Part shown: positions 26,252 to 35,609 of the stretch, one piece after another | Layout of the letters: each line of letters begins with the position of its first letter | Numbering within the stretch: position 1 is the stretch's first letter | DNA from: an uncultured Alistipes sp. | GTDB taxonomy: Bacteria; Bacteroidota; Bacteroidia; Bacteroidales; Rikenellaceae | Length of the DNA stretch: 64,000 nucleotides | Assembly: GCA_947364365.1 (NCBI GenBank) | Contig: CANASP010000010.1 | Location: 26,795 to 90,794, forward strand | Direction: 5' to 3' | Made by a program: the position numbers and the translations under genes | The notes under the pieces: generated by a model | Database searches by the model: none | Told to the model about the DNA's origin: nothing | What the model saw: only the letters and a program-made list of their open reading frames with translations

Positions 26252-27382
26252 ATGGGACTGCGTAAAATAGTTGACAATCTGAAGCCCACCTTCTCCGAAG
26301 GGGGAAAGCTGAGCTTCCTCGCATCGACCTTCGATGCGTTTGAAACCTTCCTCTTCGTGCCCAACACCACCACGTCGAAGGGCGCCCATATCCGCGACTG
26401 CAACGATATGAAGCGCACGATGATCGTCGTGGTCATGGCACTCATCCCCGCCTTCCTGTTCGGCTGCTACAACACCGGCGCGCAGGTGGGTCTCGAAGGC
26501 TTGCAGGCCTTCTTCTACGGTCTGGTGCGCATCCTCCCGATGGTGTGCGTCTCCTACATCGTGGGTCTGGCCATCGAGTTCGGCTTCGCCCAGGCGCGCG
26601 GTCACGAGGTCAACGAGGGCTTCCTCGTCTCGGGTCTCCTGATCCCGATGGTGATGCCCGTCTCGACGCCGCTGTGGATGGTCGGTCTGGGTACCGCCTT
26701 CGCCGTGGTGATCGGCAAGGAGGTCTTCGGCGGTACGGGTATGAACGTCTTCAACCCCGCGCTCGTCGCCCGCGCCTTCGTCTTCTTCAGCTTCACCCCC
26801 TCGATGTCGGGCGAAAGCGTGTGGTATTCCGACTGGACGATGATGGGCGCCCAGGTCGACGGCGTGTCGGGTGCCACGGCGCTCGAGCACCTCTCGACCA
26901 CCGGCACGATGCCCTGGTCGCCCCTGGACGCCTTCCTGGGCTTCATCCCCGGTTCGTTCGGCGAGACCTCGACGCTCGCGATCCTCATCGGTGCCGCCGT
27001 GCTGCTCCTGACGGGCATCGCCTCGTGGCGCACGATGGTGTCGGTCTTCGTCGGCGGTCTGGCGATGGGCTATCTGTTCCAGGCGCTGGGCGTGACGGAG
27101 TATCCCGCATGGTGGCATCTGATCGTCGGCGGCTTCGCCTTCGGTGCCGTCTTCATGGCCACCGACCCCGTGACCTCGGCGCAGACCGACACGGGCAAGT
27201 ACATCGTGGGCTTCATGACCGGTGCGCTGGCCGTGCTGATCCGTGTGGTCAATCCGGCCTATCCCGAGGGCATGATGCTTTCGATCCTCTTCATGAACGC
27301 GCTCGCTCCGCTGGTCGACTACTACGTCGTCGAGGCCAACATCGCGCGCAGAAAGAAACGTGGTGTCAAACTCGCTAAATAG
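26252..27382 (+). CDS. nqrB: Na+-NQR subunit B
   Basis: A 376-residue polytopic membrane protein. The covalent FMN site is the Thr of the SGAT motif, here T209 in VDGVSGATALEH. GGTGMNVFNPALVARAF, FMATDPVTS and about ten hydrophobic segments match NqrB. It starts 1 nt after nqrA stops. Together with NqrD/E it forms the membrane electron and Na+ path. Confidence 0.96.
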   Translation: MGLRKIVDNLKPTFSEGGKLSFLASTFDAFETFLFVPNTTTSKGAHIRDCNDMKRTMIVVVMALIPAFLFGCYNTGAQVGLEGLQAFFYGLVRILPMVCVSYIVGLAIEFGFAQARGHEVNEGFLVSGLLIPMVMPVSTPLWMVGLGTAFAVVIGKEVFGGTGMNVFNPALVARAFVFFSFTPSMSGESVWYSDWTMMGAQVDGVSGATALEHLSTTGTMPWSPLDAFLGFIPGSFGETSTLAILIGAAVLLLTGIASWRTMVSVFVGGLAMGYLFQALGVTEYPAWWHLIVGGFAFGAVFMATDPVTSAQTDTGKYIVGFMTGALAVLIRVVNPAYPEGMMLSILFMNALAPLVDYYVVEANIARRKKRGVKLAK

Positions 27383-27391
27383 GAGGAAGCA

Positions 27392-28108
27392 ATGGCAAAG
27401 AAATTCAATACCAACAGCAACGCCTACATCATCGTCTACTCGATCGTGATGGTGGTCGTCGTAGCCACGGTGCTGGCCGTAGCGGCCCTTTCGTTGCAGT
27501 CGCGCCAGTATGCCAACGAGCTCAACGAGAAGAAGCAGTCGATCCTCTCCTCGCTCGGTGTTCAGGACAAGAACTACGACGAGTTCATCCGTGCCTACGT
27601 CGTCGACGCGCAGGGCAATACGGTCGAAGGCGCGGATGTCTTCGATCTGCTCAAGGACCTCAAGGGTTCGTTCGAGGCGGGCAAGTTCCCCGTCTTCGAG
27701 GCGGCCGACGGCCGGGTGGTTCTCCCCGTCACGGGTACCGGTCTCTGGGGACCCGTGTGGGGCTATGTGGCACTCGAAAAGGATATGAACACCGTAGCCG
27801 GCATCATCATGGACCACAAGGGCGAGACCCCGGGTCTGGGTGCCGAGATCGCTACGCCCAAGTACCAGTCGAAATTCGTCGGCAAGCAGATCTTCGACGG
27901 CGACCGTTTCGTTTCGGTCACGCTGCGCAAGGGCGGCGCCAAGGACGCGACCCACGAGGTCGACGCCATCTCGGGCGGTACGAAGACCTCGGACGGCGTG
28001 ACGGCCATGCTCCATACGAGCCTGGGCCACTACCTGCCGCTGCTCGGGGCCAAGCGCGCCGGCGCTACGGATATGTCTAACGCAGAAAACGTGGAAAACA
28101 ATGAGTAA
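27392..28108 (+). CDS. nqrC: Na+-NQR subunit C
   Basis: A 238-residue subunit with one N-terminal membrane helix ([22 protein letters not shown]) and a periplasmic FMN-binding domain. The FMN-bearing Thr is expected at T197 in [13 protein letters not shown]; the motif reads SGGT rather than the usual SGAT, a conservative change. ETPGLGAEI matches the family. The last 8 nt overlap nqrD. Confidence 0.95.
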   Translation: MAKKFNTNSNAYIIVYSIVMVVVVATVLAVAALSLQSRQYANELNEKKQSILSSLGVQDKNYDEFIRAYVVDAQGNTVEGADVFDLLKDLKGSFEAGKFPVFEAADGRVVLPVTGTGLWGPVWGYVALEKDMNTVAGIIMDHKGETPGLGAEIATPKYQSKFVGKQIFDGDRFVSVTLRKGGAKDATHEVDAISGGTKTSDGVTAMLHTSLGHYLPLLGAKRAGATDMSNAENVENNE

Positions 28109-28757
28109 CCAGGAGAAAGAGCCTTTGTTTTCGGCTAAGAACATGAAATATCTGACGGGCCCGTTCTCGGCGAACAACCCCGTCATCGTGCAGATCCTGG
28201 GTATCTGCTCGGCGCTGGCGGTGACCGTTCAGCTCAAGCCGGCCATCGTCATGGCCCTCTCGGTGACGGTCGTCACGGCCTTCGCCAATCTGGTCATGTC
28301 GCTGCTGCGCAACGGCGTGCCGTCGCGTATCCGCATCATCGTCCAGCTGGTCGTGATCGCCGCGCTGGTGATCCTGGTCGACCAGGTGCTCAAGGCCTTC
28401 GTCTACGATGTCTCGAAGCAGCTGTCGGTCTACGTGGGTCTGATCATCACCAACTGTATCGTCATGGGCCGCATCGAGGCCTTCGCGCTGGGCAACAAGC
28501 CCTGGCCCGCCTTCCTCGACGGTATCGGCAACGGTCTGGGTTACGGTCTGATCCTGGTCATCGTGGCCTTCTTCCGCGAGCTGTTCGGCTCGGGCAGCCT
28601 TCTGGGCCTGCGCATCATCCCCGAGAGCTGGTACGCTGCCGAGGGCGGCTGGTACAGCAACTGCGGTCTGATGCTCTTCCCGCCCATGGCGCTCATCATC
28701 GTGGGCTGCATCATCTGGGTGCACCGCTCGCGCAACAAGGACTTACAGGAAAAATAG
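28101..28757 (+). CDS. nqrD: Na+-NQR subunit D
   Basis: A 218-residue polytopic membrane protein of the NqrDE/RnfAE family with about six transmembrane helices. [17 protein letters not shown] holds the conserved Cys that binds the intramembrane iron site together with NqrE. It overlaps nqrC by 8 nt, indicating translational coupling. Confidence 0.96.
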   Translation: MSNQEKEPLFSAKNMKYLTGPFSANNPVIVQILGICSALAVTVQLKPAIVMALSVTVVTAFANLVMSLLRNGVPSRIRIIVQLVVIAALVILVDQVLKAFVYDVSKQLSVYVGLIITNCIVMGRIEAFALGNKPWPAFLDGIGNGLGYGLILVIVAFFRELFGSGSLLGLRIIPESWYAAEGGWYSNCGLMLFPPMALIIVGCIIWVHRSRNKDLQEK

Positions 28758-28768
28758 GAGGATAGCGT

Positions 28769-29377
28769 ATGGAATCATTGAATATCTTCATCCGGTCGAT
28801 CTTCATCGACAACATGGTCTTCGCCTTCTTCTTCGGCATGTGCTCCTACATCGCCGTGTCGAAGAGCGTGAAGACGGCCCTCGGTCTCGGTGCCGCCGTT
28901 ACGTTCGTGATGGTGATGACCGTGCCGCTGAACTACCTCTTGTACGAATACGTGCTGAAGGCCGACGCACTGGTCGCAGGCGTGGATCTGAGCTTCCTTA
29001 CGTTCATCGTCTTCATCGCCACCATCGCCGCCTTCGTGCAGCTGGTGGAGATGATCGTCGAGAAGTTCTCGCCGACGCTCTACAGCCAGCTGGGTATCTT
29101 CCTGCCGCTGATCGCCGTCAACTGCGCCATCATGGGCGGCTCGCTCTTCATGCAGCAGAAGGTCGACGCCATGGAGCTCACCTCGCTCTGGCAGACCGTC
29201 GTCTACGGTCTGGGTTCGGGTCTGGGCTGGTGGCTCGCCATCGTCATGATGGCCGCCATCCGCGAGAAGACGACCTACTCGCATATCCCCGCGGCGCTGA
29301 AGGGTCCCGGTATCGCCTTCATCATCACGGGTCTGATGGGTATCGCCTTCATGATCTTCTCGGGTATTCAGTTCTAA
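28769..29377 (+). CDS. nqrE: Na+-NQR subunit E
   Basis: A 202-residue polytopic subunit, paralogous to NqrD in inverted topology. FFGMCSYIAVSKSVKTA and PLIAVNCAIMGGSLF carry the conserved Cys ligands of the intramembrane iron. Starts 11 nt after nqrD. Confidence 0.96.
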   Translation: MESLNIFIRSIFIDNMVFAFFFGMCSYIAVSKSVKTALGLGAAVTFVMVMTVPLNYLLYEYVLKADALVAGVDLSFLTFIVFIATIAAFVQLVEMIVEKFSPTLYSQLGIFLPLIAVNCAIMGGSLFMQQKVDAMELTSLWQTVVYGLGSGLGWWLAIVMMAAIREKTTYSHIPAALKGPGIAFIITGLMGIAFMIFSGIQF

Positions 29378-29399
29378 CCTTTAAAAGAGTATTCGGAAA

Positions 29400-30662
29400 A
29401 TGACAACGACAATCATTATTGCGATCGCGGCCTTTCTGGTCATCACGCTCGTGCTGGTCGCTCTGCTTCTCTTTGCGAAGGCCAAACTGACCTCGTCGGG
29501 CGAAGTGACGATCGACATCAACAACGGCGAGAAGGTGATCACCACCGAGAGCGGCTCGACGCTCCTCTCGACGCTCGCCAACAACAAGGTATTCCTCCCG
29601 TCGGCCTGCGGCGGCGGCGGCTCGTGCGGCATGTGCAAGTGCCAGGTGCTCGAAGGTGGCGGTGACATCCTGCCCACCGAGACGGGCTTCATCTCGCGCA
29701 AGATGGCCAAGGACCACTGGCGTCTGGGTTGCCAGGTCAAGGTCAAGAACGACCTCAAGATCAAGGTTCCCGAGGCCGTGCTGGGCGTCAAGAAGTGGGA
29801 GTGCACCGTGGTTTCCAACCGCAGCATCTCGACCTTCCTCAAGGAGTTCGTGGTGAAGCTGCCCGAGGGCGAGAACCTCAAGTTCCGCAGCGGCGGCTAC
29901 ATCCAGGTCGACATCCCCAAGTACGACCAGATCAAGTTCTCGGACATGGACATCGACGAGCAGTTCCGCGCCGACTGGGACAAGTTCAAGATGTGGGACC
30001 TGGTGACGGTCAACCCCGAGCCGACGTTCCGCGCCTACTCGATGGCCAACCACCCGGCCGAGGGCAACATCATCATGTTGAACATCCGTATCGCCACGCC
30101 TCCGTTCGACCGTGTCAACGGCGGCTTCATGAAGGTCAACCCGGGCATCTGCTCGTCGTATGTCTTCTCGCGCAAGCCGGGTGACAAGGTGACGATCTCG
30201 GGCCCTTACGGCGAGTTCTTCCTGCCCGACAACCTGCCCGACACGCAGGAGCTGATCTTCATCGGCGGCGGTGCCGGTATGGCTCCCATGCGCAGCCACC
30301 TGATGCACCTCTTCAAGACCGAGAAGACCCGTCGTCCCGTGTCGTTCTGGTACGGTGCCCGCGCGCTGAAGGAGGCTCCCTACGTCGACGAGTACCGCGC
30401 TATCGAGAAGGAGTTCCCCAACTTCAGCTTCAACCTGGCGCTCGACCGTCCCGATCCCGAGGCCGATGCCGCAGGCGAGAAGTACACCCCGGGCTTCGTC
30501 CACAACGTCCTCTACGAGAACTACCTGAAGAACCACCAGGCTCCCGAGGACTGCATCTACCTCATGTGCGGACCCCCGATGATGATCTCGTCGGTGGTCA
30601 AGATGCTCGATTCGCTGGGCGTGCCGCCGGAGAACATCCTCTACGACAACTTCGGTTCGTGA
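29400..30662 (+). CDS. nqrF: Na+-NQR subunit F, NADH-oxidising
   Basis: A 420-residue subunit: one N-terminal membrane helix, a 2Fe-2S ferredoxin domain (Cys motif CGGGGSCGMCKC with a later Cys in LGCQV) and an FAD/NADH ferredoxin-reductase domain with RAYSMANHP, GPYGEFFL, FIGGGAGMAPMRSH and YLMCGPPMM. It takes hydride from NADH and passes electrons to the complex. Last gene of the operon, followed by a strong terminator. Confidence 0.97.
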   Translation: MTTTIIIAIAAFLVITLVLVALLLFAKAKLTSSGEVTIDINNGEKVITTESGSTLLSTLANNKVFLPSACGGGGSCGMCKCQVLEGGGDILPTETGFISRKMAKDHWRLGCQVKVKNDLKIKVPEAVLGVKKWECTVVSNRSISTFLKEFVVKLPEGENLKFRSGGYIQVDIPKYDQIKFSDMDIDEQFRADWDKFKMWDLVTVNPEPTFRAYSMANHPAEGNIIMLNIRIATPPFDRVNGGFMKVNPGICSSYVFSRKPGDKVTISGPYGEFFLPDNLPDTQELIFIGGGAGMAPMRSHLMHLFKTEKTRRPVSFWYGARALKEAPYVDEYRAIEKEFPNFSFNLALDRPDPEADAAGEKYTPGFVHNVLYENYLKNHQAPEDCIYLMCGPPMMISSVVKMLDSLGVPPENILYDNFGS

Positions 30663-30691
30663 CGATCCCGCCCTTCGGGGCGCCGTGCAAG

Positions 30692-30726
30692 GCCGGAAAC
30701 CGCATGCGTGCGGTTTCCGGCTTTTT
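30692..30726 (+). terminator. Intrinsic terminator of nqr operon
   Basis: Long perfect inverted repeat GCCGGAAACCGCA / TGCGGTTTCCGGC with a short loop, followed by five T. Confidence 0.93.
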
Positions 30727-30770
30727 CGTCGTTGGCGGCCGCTCCGATTGCATATCCCGAAATAATGTCG

Positions 30771-30778
30771 TAGCTTCG
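30771..30778 (+). promoter_or_regulatory. -7 element TAGCTTCG of SGNH hydrolase gene
   Basis: TAnnTTcG variant, 11 nt before the first ATG. The short distance favours translation from one of the ATGs at 30793 or 30802 rather than 30790. Confidence 0.4.
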
Positions 30779-30789
30779 TTCCCGGAAAC

Positions 30790-31461
30790 ATGATGGACAA
30801 GATGAAAAAATTCCTGCTTCTGTTGCTGGCGGCGTTTCTCTCCGGAGGGGCCTTCGCGCAGCAACGGTTTGTGAAGCGTCTCAAGCGCGGGGACCGTCTG
30901 ACGGTCGTGACCTATGGCACCAGCCTGACCGATTCGCCCCGCGGGTGGCCCGCGCTGCTGAAAGACAGCATCGATGCGCTTTATCCCGGGACGGTGGAGG
31001 TCGTCAATTCGGCCCGGGCGGCTATGTGGTCCACCTGGGGCGTGCAGCATCTCGACGAGCGGGTCCTGGCCAAGCGGCCCGATCTGGTCCTTATCGAGTT
31101 CGCCATCAACGATGCCTACCTGCCCTACAAGACCTCGACCGAGGTGTGCCGGATCAATCTGGAATATATGATCGACCGTATCCGCGAGGCCTGCCCTGCG
31201 TGCGAGGTCGTGTTGCAGGTGATGAACATGCCCTATACCGAGATGGAGCGCCCGCAGCTGGAGCGCTATTGCGACGTCTACCGTAAGGTTGCGCGGAAAC
31301 GGCGGTTGAAGTTGATCGACCACTCCACCTATTGGCGCGCGATTCACGCCGCGGGCGAGGAGGAGTTCCGGAAATGGGTGCCCGACGGGCTGCATCCCGG
31401 CGAAAAGGCGTGGAGGACCTACGTGGTTCCCTATATCATCAGGGAGTTGGGCATAGAGTAG
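30790..31461 (+). CDS. Exported SGNH/GDSL hydrolase
   Basis: A 223-residue (or slightly shorter) exported esterase-like protein. After a signal peptide (MKKFLLLLLAAFLSGGAFAQ) the SGNH blocks are visible: block I VTYGTSLTDS with the nucleophile Ser, block II with Gly/Asn in VVNSARAAMWSTWG, block III FAINDAY, and block V VPDGLHPGEKAW with the Asp-His pair. Such enzymes remove acyl groups from sugars or lipids; the substrate is not shown. The start given is the first of several ATGs (30790, 30793, 30802); the third begins the signal peptide proper. Confidence 0.85.
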   Translation: MMDKMKKFLLLLLAAFLSGGAFAQQRFVKRLKRGDRLTVVTYGTSLTDSPRGWPALLKDSIDALYPGTVEVVNSARAAMWSTWGVQHLDERVLAKRPDLVLIEFAINDAYLPYKTSTEVCRINLEYMIDRIREACPACEVVLQVMNMPYTEMERPQLERYCDVYRKVARKRRLKLIDHSTYWRAIHAAGEEEFRKWVPDGLHPGEKAWRTYVVPYIIRELGIE

Positions 31462-31481
31462 CCGACGCAACGGATACGACA

Positions 31482-31527
31482 GGGCAGGGCCGTGAACTTA
31501 CGCGTAGGTTCCCGGCCCTGCCCGCTT
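31482..31527 (+). terminator. Intrinsic terminator after SGNH gene
   Basis: GGGCAGGGCC...GTGAAC pairs with GGTTC...GGCCCTGCCC, a long stem, followed by G, C and a T-run. Confidence 0.8.
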
Positions 31528-31679
31528 TTACGCGTTTCTCGATCCGCATTCGCATCCGCTCCGGATCGTGCATAGGATTCGGCGGGACGTTTCACCGGGT
31601 AATGGAGGCCCGAGTCGCGGGAATAGAGGCGTTGCTGCGATTTTTCCCTGCAACGTGCGTGAAATTTGTGAATTATTCA

Positions 31680-31687
31680 TACATTTG
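31680..31687 (+). promoter_or_regulatory. -7 element TACATTTG of GH92 gene
   Basis: Perfect match in an AT-rich stretch, 28 nt before the ATG at 31716. Confidence 0.55.
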
Positions 31688-31715
31688 CAATATGTATGAA
31701 CATAATATTGAACGC

Positions 31716-34064
31716 ATGAATAAAACTTTTCTCGCTTCCCTGTTTCTGGCGGCCTCCTGTCTCGTCTCGTGCGGCGGGGCGGAGGAGTCGCTGACCGACT
31801 ATGTCGACCCCCGCATCGGCACGGCCCATTCGCGCTGGTTCTTCTTCACGCCGGCGGCCCTTCCCTTCGGTATGGCCAAGCTCGCTCCCACGACCGACGG
31901 CCACCTGGGCAACAGCGGCGGATGGCAGGCCGTGGGCTACGACGCCCGCCACACCTCGATCGAGGGCTTCGCCAATTTCCACGAATTCCAGGTGGGCGGC
32001 ATCGTCGTGGCCCCGACCGTCGGAGAGTTGCAGACCGTGCCGGGCGATCCGGATGCGCCCGAGAGCGGCTACCGCTCGCGCTTCGACAAGGCCGACGAGG
32101 TGGCGCAGCCCGGCTACTACTCCGTGCTGCTCAAGGACTACGGCGTGAAGGCCGAGCTGACGGCGACCCGCCGCGTGGGCTTCCACCGCTACACGTTCCC
32201 CGCGACCGGGCAGGCCAACCTGATCTTCAACGTCGGCACCCGCATGGGCGAGAGCGGCCCGGTGCGCGATGCCGAGGTGCGCTACACCGACGACGGCCGG
32301 ATCGAGGGGTGGGTCGAGACCGAACCCGTCTACGTGGACATCTACCAGAAGGGGGCCACGGTCAAGATGTATTTCAGCGCCGAGGCCGACGCCGACCCCG
32401 TGGCCTGGGGCACTTTCCGCGAGGCGGAGTGTTTCCCCGGCGAGCGGAGCCGCACGGGCATCGGAGCCGGATTGTACCTCCGCTTCGACACGCGGCAGCG
32501 GCAGGAGGTGGGGCTGCGCATCGGTCTGTCGTATACCTCGGTCGAGAACGCGCGGCTCAACCTGCTCGCCGAGGCCTCCGACCTCGACTTCGATGGGGCG
32601 CACGCTGCGGCGCACGCTGCTTGGGAGGAGGCGCTGGGGCGCATCCGCGTCGAGGGCGGTCTGCGCGAGGACCGCGTGAAGTTCTACACCGGACTGTTCC
32701 ATGCGCTGCTGGGCCGCGGCCTGGCGAGCGACGTCAACGGCGCCTACCCGGCCAACGACGGCACGGTGGGGCAGATCGCGCTTGCGGCCGACGGCACGCC
32801 GCTCCACAACCACTACAACACCGACGCCATCTGGGGCGCCTTCTGGAACCTCACGCAGCTGTGGAGCCTCGCATGGCCCGAGTACTATGCCGACTGGGTG
32901 TCGAGCCAGCTGCTCGTCTACAAGGACGCCGGGTGGCTGGGCGACGGCATCGCATGCAGCCGCTACGTCTCGGGCGTGGGCACCAACTTCACGGGGCTGG
33001 CCATCGCCGCCGCCTACAACTGCGGCATCCGCAACTTCGACGTGGAGCTGGCCTACGAGGCCGCCCGCAAGAACGAGCTTTGCGGTGAGAACCGCCCTGC
33101 GGGTGCGGGCAAGTTCGATGTCGGGAAGTTCGTGGAGCTCGGCTACCTGCCACTTTTGGATGGTTCGGAGGAGGGCAGCAACCGCTATACCTCGGGATTC
33201 GCCGCCTCGCACACCCTCGAATATTGCTTCAGCTGCTATGCCGTCGCCCAGATGGCCCGCCAGCTGGGCCACGAGGCCGACTACCGGCAGCTCATGCGGC
33301 TCTCGGAGGGGTGGAGCCAGCTGTTCGACGATGAAACGAAACTCATCCGCCCGCGCAACAGCCGGGGCGAGTTCATCGCCGACTTCGATCCCCACGCCCC
33401 ATGGGTCGGCTTCCAGGAGGGCAACGCCGTGCAGTACACCTACTACGTGCCCCACGACATCGACCGCCTGGTCGGGCGCGTCGGCCGCGAGGAGTTCGCC
33501 GCCCGTCTCGACAGTACGTTCGTCCTCTCGCGCGAGAACATTTTCGGCGGCGGCAAGACCATCGACGCCTTCGCCGGACTGCACACCTACTACAACCACG
33601 GCAACCAGCCCAACCTCCACATCTCGGCGCTCTTCAACTTCGCCGGCAAGCCGTGGCTTTCGCAGAAGTGGATGCGCACGATCTGTAACGAGTTCTACGG
33701 CACCGAAGGCATCCACGGCTACGGCTACGGGCAGGACGAGGACCAGGGGCAGCTGGGCGCCTGGTACGTGATGGCCTCCATGGGACTCTTCGACGCCCGG
33801 GGGCTGACATCCCCCGACCCGTCGTTCCAGGTCGGCAGCCCGCTTTTCGACCGCATCACGATCCGTCTGAACCCCGATTACTACCCGGGCCGCAAGTTCG
33901 TGATCGACGTCGAGAACAACGCGCCCGACAACCTATACGTCTCGTCGCTGGAGCTCGACGGCAAGCCGCTTGGCAGCGTGCAGCTGCCCTTCTCGGAGGT
34001 TGTCGCTGGCGGCCGGCTGAAGGTGCGGCTGGCAGCCGAGCCCGAGACGGGGCTCACGGAGTGA
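31716..34064 (+). CDS. GH92 family alpha-mannosidase, lipoprotein
   Basis: A 782-residue glycoside hydrolase family 92 enzyme: calcium-dependent, inverting exo-alpha-mannosidase acting on N-glycan or fungal mannans. Lipoprotein signal ends LVSC (lipobox), so the enzyme is anchored in an outer leaflet. N-terminal beta-sandwich begins YVDPRIGTAHSRWFFFTPAALPFGM; the (alpha/alpha)6 barrel contains NHYNTDAIWGAFWN, YTSGFAASHTLEY, EGNAVQYTYYVPHD and the signature GYGQDEDQGQLGAWYVM near residues 670-690. Start is the ATG that begins the signal peptide. A single gene; no SusC/D pair is attached to it. Confidence 0.93.
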   Translation: MNKTFLASLFLAASCLVSCGGAEESLTDYVDPRIGTAHSRWFFFTPAALPFGMAKLAPTTDGHLGNSGGWQAVGYDARHTSIEGFANFHEFQVGGIVVAPTVGELQTVPGDPDAPESGYRSRFDKADEVAQPGYYSVLLKDYGVKAELTATRRVGFHRYTFPATGQANLIFNVGTRMGESGPVRDAEVRYTDDGRIEGWVETEPVYVDIYQKGATVKMYFSAEADADPVAWGTFREAECFPGERSRTGIGAGLYLRFDTRQRQEVGLRIGLSYTSVENARLNLLAEASDLDFDGAHAAAHAAWEEALGRIRVEGGLREDRVKFYTGLFHALLGRGLASDVNGAYPANDGTVGQIALAADGTPLHNHYNTDAIWGAFWNLTQLWSLAWPEYYADWVSSQLLVYKDAGWLGDGIACSRYVSGVGTNFTGLAIAAAYNCGIRNFDVELAYEAARKNELCGENRPAGAGKFDVGKFVELGYLPLLDGSEEGSNRYTSGFAASHTLEYCFSCYAVAQMARQLGHEADYRQLMRLSEGWSQLFDDETKLIRPRNSRGEFIADFDPHAPWVGFQEGNAVQYTYYVPHDIDRLVGRVGREEFAARLDSTFVLSRENIFGGGKTIDAFAGLHTYYNHGNQPNLHISALFNFAGKPWLSQKWMRTICNEFYGTEGIHGYGYGQDEDQGQLGAWYVMASMGLFDARGLTSPDPSFQVGSPLFDRITIRLNPDYYPGRKFVIDVENNAPDNLYVSSLELDGKPLGSVQLPFSEVVAGGRLKVRLAAEPETGLTE

Positions 34065-34170
34065 TTCTTTCCGCGGGGCCGCATCCTGGGGTGCATGGCG
34101 AGGCCGGGGATGGTGCGGTGACTGTCGGTCGCCCGCTCTCCCCGGCTCGTGCTCTCCCCGCCTTCCGTCG

Positions 34171-35229
34171 TCATCCCCGGCTTCCGCGCGCCTCGGCGGC
34201 GGGCAGCGTTTCGTTCGAAGCTCCGTCGACGTAGCAGCGTTTGAACAGGTCGATGCAGAAGAGCAGTATCGCGAGCATCAGCGGCCCGAAGATCACGCCC
34301 ATGAATCCGAAGAGCGGCAATCCGGCCGCTACGCCGAAGACCGTCACGAGCGGATGGGTGTCGGCCATGCGGCGCTGGAGCAGCATGCGCACGACGTTGT
34401 CGGCCTGGGCGATCACCAGAATGCCGTAGAGTCCCAGCCCGATCGCTGCGCCCCAGTGGCCCGTGAGGGCGAGGTATCCGGCCAGCGGCAGCCACACAAG
34501 CATCGTCCCCACCACGGGGATGATCGTCGCCACGCAGCTCACCACACCCCAGAGCAAGGCTTCGGGCGCCCCGAAGAGGAGGTAGCCTACATAGGCCACG
34601 ATACCCTGGGCAAGAGCCAGTACGGGCACTCCGATGGCGTTGGACCGCACGATGGTGTGGACCTCGCGGAGAACCTGGGCCGAGACCGGTTCGCTGAAGG
34701 GCAGCAGACGTCGCAGGTACTCCTCCATGCGCGGTCCGCCGATGAGCATGAAGTAGAGCACGAAGAGCAGCACGACGAGGTTGATGCCGAAATTCATGAT
34801 GCCGCCGACCACCGATTGGGCGAGGCGGGTCGAGAAGGCGACGAGCGACGAGAAGTTGTCGCCGTGGAGCAGGTCGTACCCCGTGCGTTCGCGCACGAGC
34901 TCGGCCAGCTGCTTGAGCGGCCCTACGATCGCCTGCGGATCGGCTGCGAAGTCCTGGATGCGGTCGACGATGATCCACACCATGAGCGATACGGGAATCA
35001 GAAAGACCACCACCGCCTCGACGAGCAGCAGCGAGGCCGCGGCGCTGCGGCGCCAGCCCCGGGCCGCAAGCCTCCGCATCTGGCCGCGCAGGAGGATATA
35101 GATGGTCAGCGCTCCCAGCAGGCCGCCCAGAAAGAGCGCGAGCTCCGCCGTGAGCAGGGCGCCCAGTCCCAGGATGAGCACGATGAGCGAATAACGCCAG
35201 TATTTTTCTCGGAAATCGCGGATGTTCAT
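34171..35229 (-). CDS. AI-2E family (UPF0118/PerM) membrane transporter
   Basis: A 352-residue polytopic protein with about seven or eight transmembrane helices and the family-specific large central hydrophilic region (about 80-165). GVVSCVATIIPVVGTMLVWLPLA and the C-terminal GFMGVIFGPLMLAILL match AI-2 exporter/PerM proteins; the actual substrate in Bacteroidetes is not known. The start is the ATG of MNIRDFREKYWRYS; further upstream in-frame codons show no coding character. Convergent with the GH92 gene. Confidence 0.88.
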   Translation of the reverse strand: MNIRDFREKYWRYSLIVLILGLGALLTAELALFLGGLLGALTIYILLRGQMRRLAARGWRRSAAASLLLVEAVVVFLIPVSLMVWIIVDRIQDFAADPQAIVGPLKQLAELVRERTGYDLLHGDNFSSLVAFSTRLAQSVVGGIMNFGINLVVLLFVLYFMLIGGPRMEEYLRRLLPFSEPVSAQVLREVHTIVRSNAIGVPVLALAQGIVAYVGYLLFGAPEALLWGVVSCVATIIPVVGTMLVWLPLAGYLALTGHWGAAIGLGLYGILVIAQADNVVRMLLQRRMADTHPLVTVFGVAAGLPLFGFMGVIFGPLMLAILLFCIDLFKRCYVDGASNETLPAAEARGSRG

Positions 35230-35358
35230 GCCTTCGTGCGGCACAAGATGCGTGCCGGATTGCCGGCCGGGGGGGATGCGACGACATAAAAGAGCGTGTT
35301 TGTTAAAAAAATGTCGAAACAATCGGTGTTTTATGCTGCGGATTCGGAATAAATGAGC

Positions 35359-35366
35359 TATCTTTG
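35359..35366 (+). promoter_or_regulatory. -7 element TATCTTTG before structured RNA
   Basis: Perfect TAnnTTTG match; predicted transcript start about 35371. The first gene downstream is 240 nt away and separated by an intrinsic terminator-like hairpin. Confidence 0.6.
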
Positions 35367-35370
35367 CCAC

Positions 35371-35550
35371 CGAAATCATTTGCCCTGTACTTATGAATAG
35401 GTTCCGTTCTGCTAATTTTTTCAATAAGCGACGATTCATCGGTGGCGGGAATGTTGTGGCCGCTCGAAAGCGAACCGATCCGCCTATTGGCGTAAGACTG
35501 CATAAAATCCAAGGAAAGGTACCCTCGTTGAGAGAGTACCTTTTCGTTTG
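35371..35550 (+). ncRNA. Candidate structured small RNA (6S-like) or attenuator leader
   Basis: From the predicted start to the T-run this is about 175-180 nt. Its ends pair: 35386-35401 (TGTA, CTTATG, AATAGG) with 35483-35502 (CCTATT, GG bulge, CGTAAG, AC bulge, TGCA), giving a long closing stem with small bulges around an open apical part that includes a CGCT-CGAA-AGCG hairpin. A terminator hairpin follows. A single long irregular stem with a central bubble, this length and an intrinsic terminator are features of 6S RNA; it could instead be a 5' attenuator of the Oar-like receptor gene. Coding is not supported. No homology search was possible. Confidence 0.5.
35515..35544 (+). terminator. 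Intrinsic terminator at end of structured RNA
   Basis: Stem AAAGGTAC.CTC / GAG.GTACCTTT with one mismatch and loop GTTGA, running into TTTT. It precedes the receptor ATG by 66 nt, so it either ends a separate RNA or controls read-through. Confidence 0.65.
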
Positions 35551-35609
35551 TATCGCTCCCGGCGAGACGAAACTGGAACAGAGATAAAAACCTTTTTTTA
35601 ACTAATTCA

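Noticed and set aside
35393-35587. Open frame of 64 codons before the Oar-like receptor
   Set aside because: It spans the terminator hairpin and the structured RNA stems, and shows no coding character.
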